Source: Calditrichia bacterium
GTDB taxonomy: Bacteria; Calditrichota; Calditrichia; Calditrichales; Calditrichaceae
Reading direction: 5' to 3'
Assembly (NCBI GenBank): GCA_027039465.1
Contig: JALWEA010000633.1
Location: forward strand, 1 to 6,361
Length of the DNA: 6,361 nt
The position numbers and the translations under genes were made by a program. Below, in pieces: positions 4,304-6,361 of the stretch. Below the pieces are notes generated by a model that worked only from the letters and a program-made list of their open reading frames with translations, was not told where the DNA came from and did not search any database. Every line of letters begins with the position of its first letter. Within the stretch, counting starts at the first letter, position 1.

Positions 4304-6361
4304 ATGAAATATCTCCCGATAGCAATATTGTTTGTTTTAAGTTTCGTTTGTTTAATTCCGGCGCAGGATGGGCAAATTTCCGTTCGGCGCATCGAGGAAA
4401 TGCCCCGTCTCCCTTCGCCCCTGCATATTCGTGATTGGCACAAAGTTGCCGTAAAATATGATTCTTTGGTCTTTGATCGGACGGCGCAGGGTGAATATCT
4501 GCCGTTGGTTTTTACCGGCTCTGGCGTTAATTATCCCGAACATGATCATTTCGGTTTGTATTCTTATGTGGGTGCACCTAATGCCAATGCCGAGGCAATC
4601 AATGTCCTTCCGACCCTGGTCAGTGCAACCCTGAACGGCATTGACAAATCCCGGCAAAACGGCACAAACTGGGTTTTAATGGCCGAAGACTTTTTTAATC
4701 GCCGTCAAGAAGAAGATGTTTACTTGAATAATTTTAACGGACAAAGCGGTCACGACTGGTGGTACGATACCATGCCCAATGTCTTCTTTTATCAATTGTT
4801 TGATTTTTACCCGCAAGTCGGTCATTTTCAGCAGCAGTTCACCACTGTTGCCGATCGGTGGTTGCAGGCGGTAAAAGCCATGGGCGGAAGCGCAACCCCC
4901 TGGCACGTTCCCAATTTTTATCATCGCGCTTGGGCGCTTTCCACCATGTCGCCGAATGATTACGGGGTCAAAGAACCGGAGGCAGCCGGAGCTATTGGCT
5001 GGATTTTGTACATGGCTTATGTACAAACCGGATTAGATAAATATCGCATTGGCGCCGAATGGAGCTTGGAATTTCTTAATAACTTTAGCGCGAATCCGTT
5101 CTACGAATTGCAGCTTCCTTACGGGGTTTACGTGGCGGCGCGTATGAATGCGGAATTGGGCACCCGATATGACTTATGGAAAATGCTCAATTGGTGTTTT
5201 GATCCTACGGACAATGTACGCGGTTGGGGCGCTACGGTTGGTAATTGGGGCGGTTACGATTGTTCGGGCTTAATCGGTGAGGTAAGCGGAGATGATTACG
5301 CCTTTGCCATGAACACCTTTGAAATGCTTGGCGCTTTGATTCCCATGGTGCGCTATGATGAGCGCTTTGCAAGAACAATTGCCCGTTGGGCTTTGAATGC
5401 CATCAATGCTTCCCGTTTGTTTTATGCCAATGCATTACCGGCCCGGAATCAGGATAGCAAAGATTGGGCCGAACAATACGATCCGTTCGGAGTGATTTCT
5501 TACGAAGCTTTGCGCGAAAAGAATTGGTACGGAGATCAGGCTCCGTTTGCCACGGGAGATGCCTTGCGCAACGGATGGGCTGCCACGAATTTAGCATTGT
5601 ACGGGGCTTCCCATGCCGGAATTTTGGGCGCCATTGTGGATACGACCGATGTGCCTGGCATTTTGAAATTGAATGTGCGCGCCACCGATTATTTTTCCTC
5701 AGACTCTCTGCCGATGTTTTTATTGTACAATCCTTACGATCGTGATACGTCGATTACGGTTGATGTCGGTGAAAAACCCGTGCGGATTTACGATATGATC
5801 GGCAATAAAACGCTGAATGACAATGCCCTGCACTTTACGTCACTTTTATTGAAAGCGGATCAGGCGGTTTTGATTTGTTTGATTCCCGCCGATGCTACTT
5901 TGGAATGGCAAAGAGATCAATTGCTGGCTGATAGTCAGGTCGTTGACTTTCATTCGATGAATTACTCGGGCAACTATCCGCCCCGAATTAAGGCGTTGCA
6001 GGCAAAATCCGGCGTGGTTTATTACGGACAAACCGTGGATGTCTATTGCACGGCAGAAGACCCCGATGGGGATACACTGATGTTTAAGTGGTCAAGTGAA
6101 GCCGGAAGTTTGAGCGGGCAAGGTGCACACGTGCAATGGACTGCTCCCGAGCAAACGGGAAACTATGGCATTACCTGTGTGGTCTCGGACGGAACGGAAG
6201 AGACGCAGGCAACGGTACATCTTTCGGTTACAAATAATCATGCCCCGCAAATCGAGTTCCTGCAAACCGATTCCACGGAAACATTGCCCGGAAAATCGGT
6301 AACACTTTTCTGCAAGGCCACGGACGCCGATGGCGATTCGCTTTACTACCGCTGGTTCACG
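4304..6361 (+). CDS. Large secreted protein, hydrolase-like region plus Ig/PKD-like domains (3' partial)
   Basis: The frame runs open for 686 codons to the window end with no stop. ATG 4304 is the first possible ATG start, because an in-frame TGA lies at 4295. Residues 1-20 form a signal peptide, probably cut after Ile-Pro-Ala before Gln-Asp. Residues about 30-440 contain many Trp, Tyr, Asp and His (for instance HDWWYD at 150-155) and helix-like segments such as AAGAIGWILYMAYVQTG from 227, which resembles alpha/alpha-barrel glycosidases or polysaccharide lyases in style; no family is recognised. Residues about 455-540 (LLYNPYD, then short strands) look like the beta-sandwich that often follows such a barrel. 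From 557 comes an Ig/PKD-like domain with DPDGD at 586-590, a likely calcium site, and from about 644 a second one with DADGD, cut by the window edge. By analogy with other proteins of this bacterial group it may end in a T9SS sorting domain. The coding call is firm; polysaccharide degradation is a guess. It is separated from the upstream genes by the repeats, so probably has its own promoter. Confidence 0.9.
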   Translation, partial: MKYLPIAILFVLSFVCLIPAQDGQISVRRIEEMPRLPSPLHIRDWHKVAVKYDSLVFDRTAQGEYLPLVFTGSGVNYPEHDHFGLYSYVGAPNANAEAINVLPTLVSATLNGIDKSRQNGTNWVLMAEDFFNRRQEEDVYLNNFNGQSGHDWWYDTMPNVFFYQLFDFYPQVGHFQQQFTTVADRWLQAVKAMGGSATPWHVPNFYHRAWALSTMSPNDYGVKEPEAAGAIGWILYMAYVQTGLDKYRIGAEWSLEFLNNFSANPFYELQLPYGVYVAARMNAELGTRYDLWKMLNWCFDPTDNVRGWGATVGNWGGYDCSGLIGEVSGDDYAFAMNTFEMLGALIPMVRYDERFARTIARWALNAINASRLFYANALPARNQDSKDWAEQYDPFGVISYEALREKNWYGDQAPFATGDALRNGWAATNLALYGASHAGILGAIVDTTDVPGILKLNVRATDYFSSDSLPMFLLYNPYDRDTSITVDVGEKPVRIYDMIGNKTLNDNALHFTSLLLKADQAVLICLIPADATLEWQRDQLLADSQVVDFHSMNYSGNYPPRIKALQAKSGVVYYGQTVDVYCTAEDPDGDTLMFKWSSEAGSLSGQGAHVQWTAPEQTGNYGITCVVSDGTEETQATVHLSVTNNHAPQIEFLQTDSTETLPGKSVTLFCKATDADGDSLYYRWFT

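Noticed and set aside
1..6361. tRNA, rRNA or riboswitch
   Set aside because: No cloverleaf, rRNA core segment or known aptamer motif was recognised by eye on either strand; this was not tested by covariance search.

Overview
The window reads as part of the chromosome of a Gram-negative bacterium of the Fibrobacterota-Chlorobiota-Bacteroidota kind, most like Calditrichota or a relative. This rests on a C-terminal sorting-type domain of the type IX secretion system (T9SS), a PorV/PorQ-family outer-membrane barrel directly behind it, and a second very large secreted protein with Ig-like repeats. The lineage is inferred from protein style; there is no rRNA or other phylogenetic marker here.

Layout, all genes on the + strand. 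(1) 2-1690: 3' part of a large secreted protein with a fibronectin III-like module and a T9SS-type C-terminal domain. (2) 1727-2752: a PorV/PorQ-family protein, probably in the same operon. (3) 2749-3428: four tandem copies (periods 179, 205 and 181 bases; the last is truncated) of a G/C-run-rich, hairpin-forming intergenic repeat that begins on the stop codon of gene 2. (4) 3509-3955: a small AT-rich gene for a DUF559/Vsr-like endonuclease-fold protein, with 52-base direct repeats of the repeat body on both sides (49 of 52 identical). (5) 4051-4222: a further body-plus-tail copy and an isolated head of the same repeat. (6) 4304 to the window end: an open reading frame of 686 codons without a stop, encoding a secreted protein with a hydrolase-like N-terminal region, a beta-sandwich-like segment and at least two Ig/PKD-like domains.

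Genes 1 and 2 fit one job: an exported, surface-attached protein and a barrel of the family that hands such proteins to the T9SS. The large protein at the right is probably also exported, but its sorting signal would lie beyond the window. The centre is the most unusual part. Each repeat unit carries two similar hairpins in inverted orientation, as REP/BIME/REPIN elements do. The hairpin stem shows compensatory base changes between copies, and a nuclease-fold gene sits inside the array. This suggests, but does not prove, a repeat family that is spread or maintained by a DUF559 protein.
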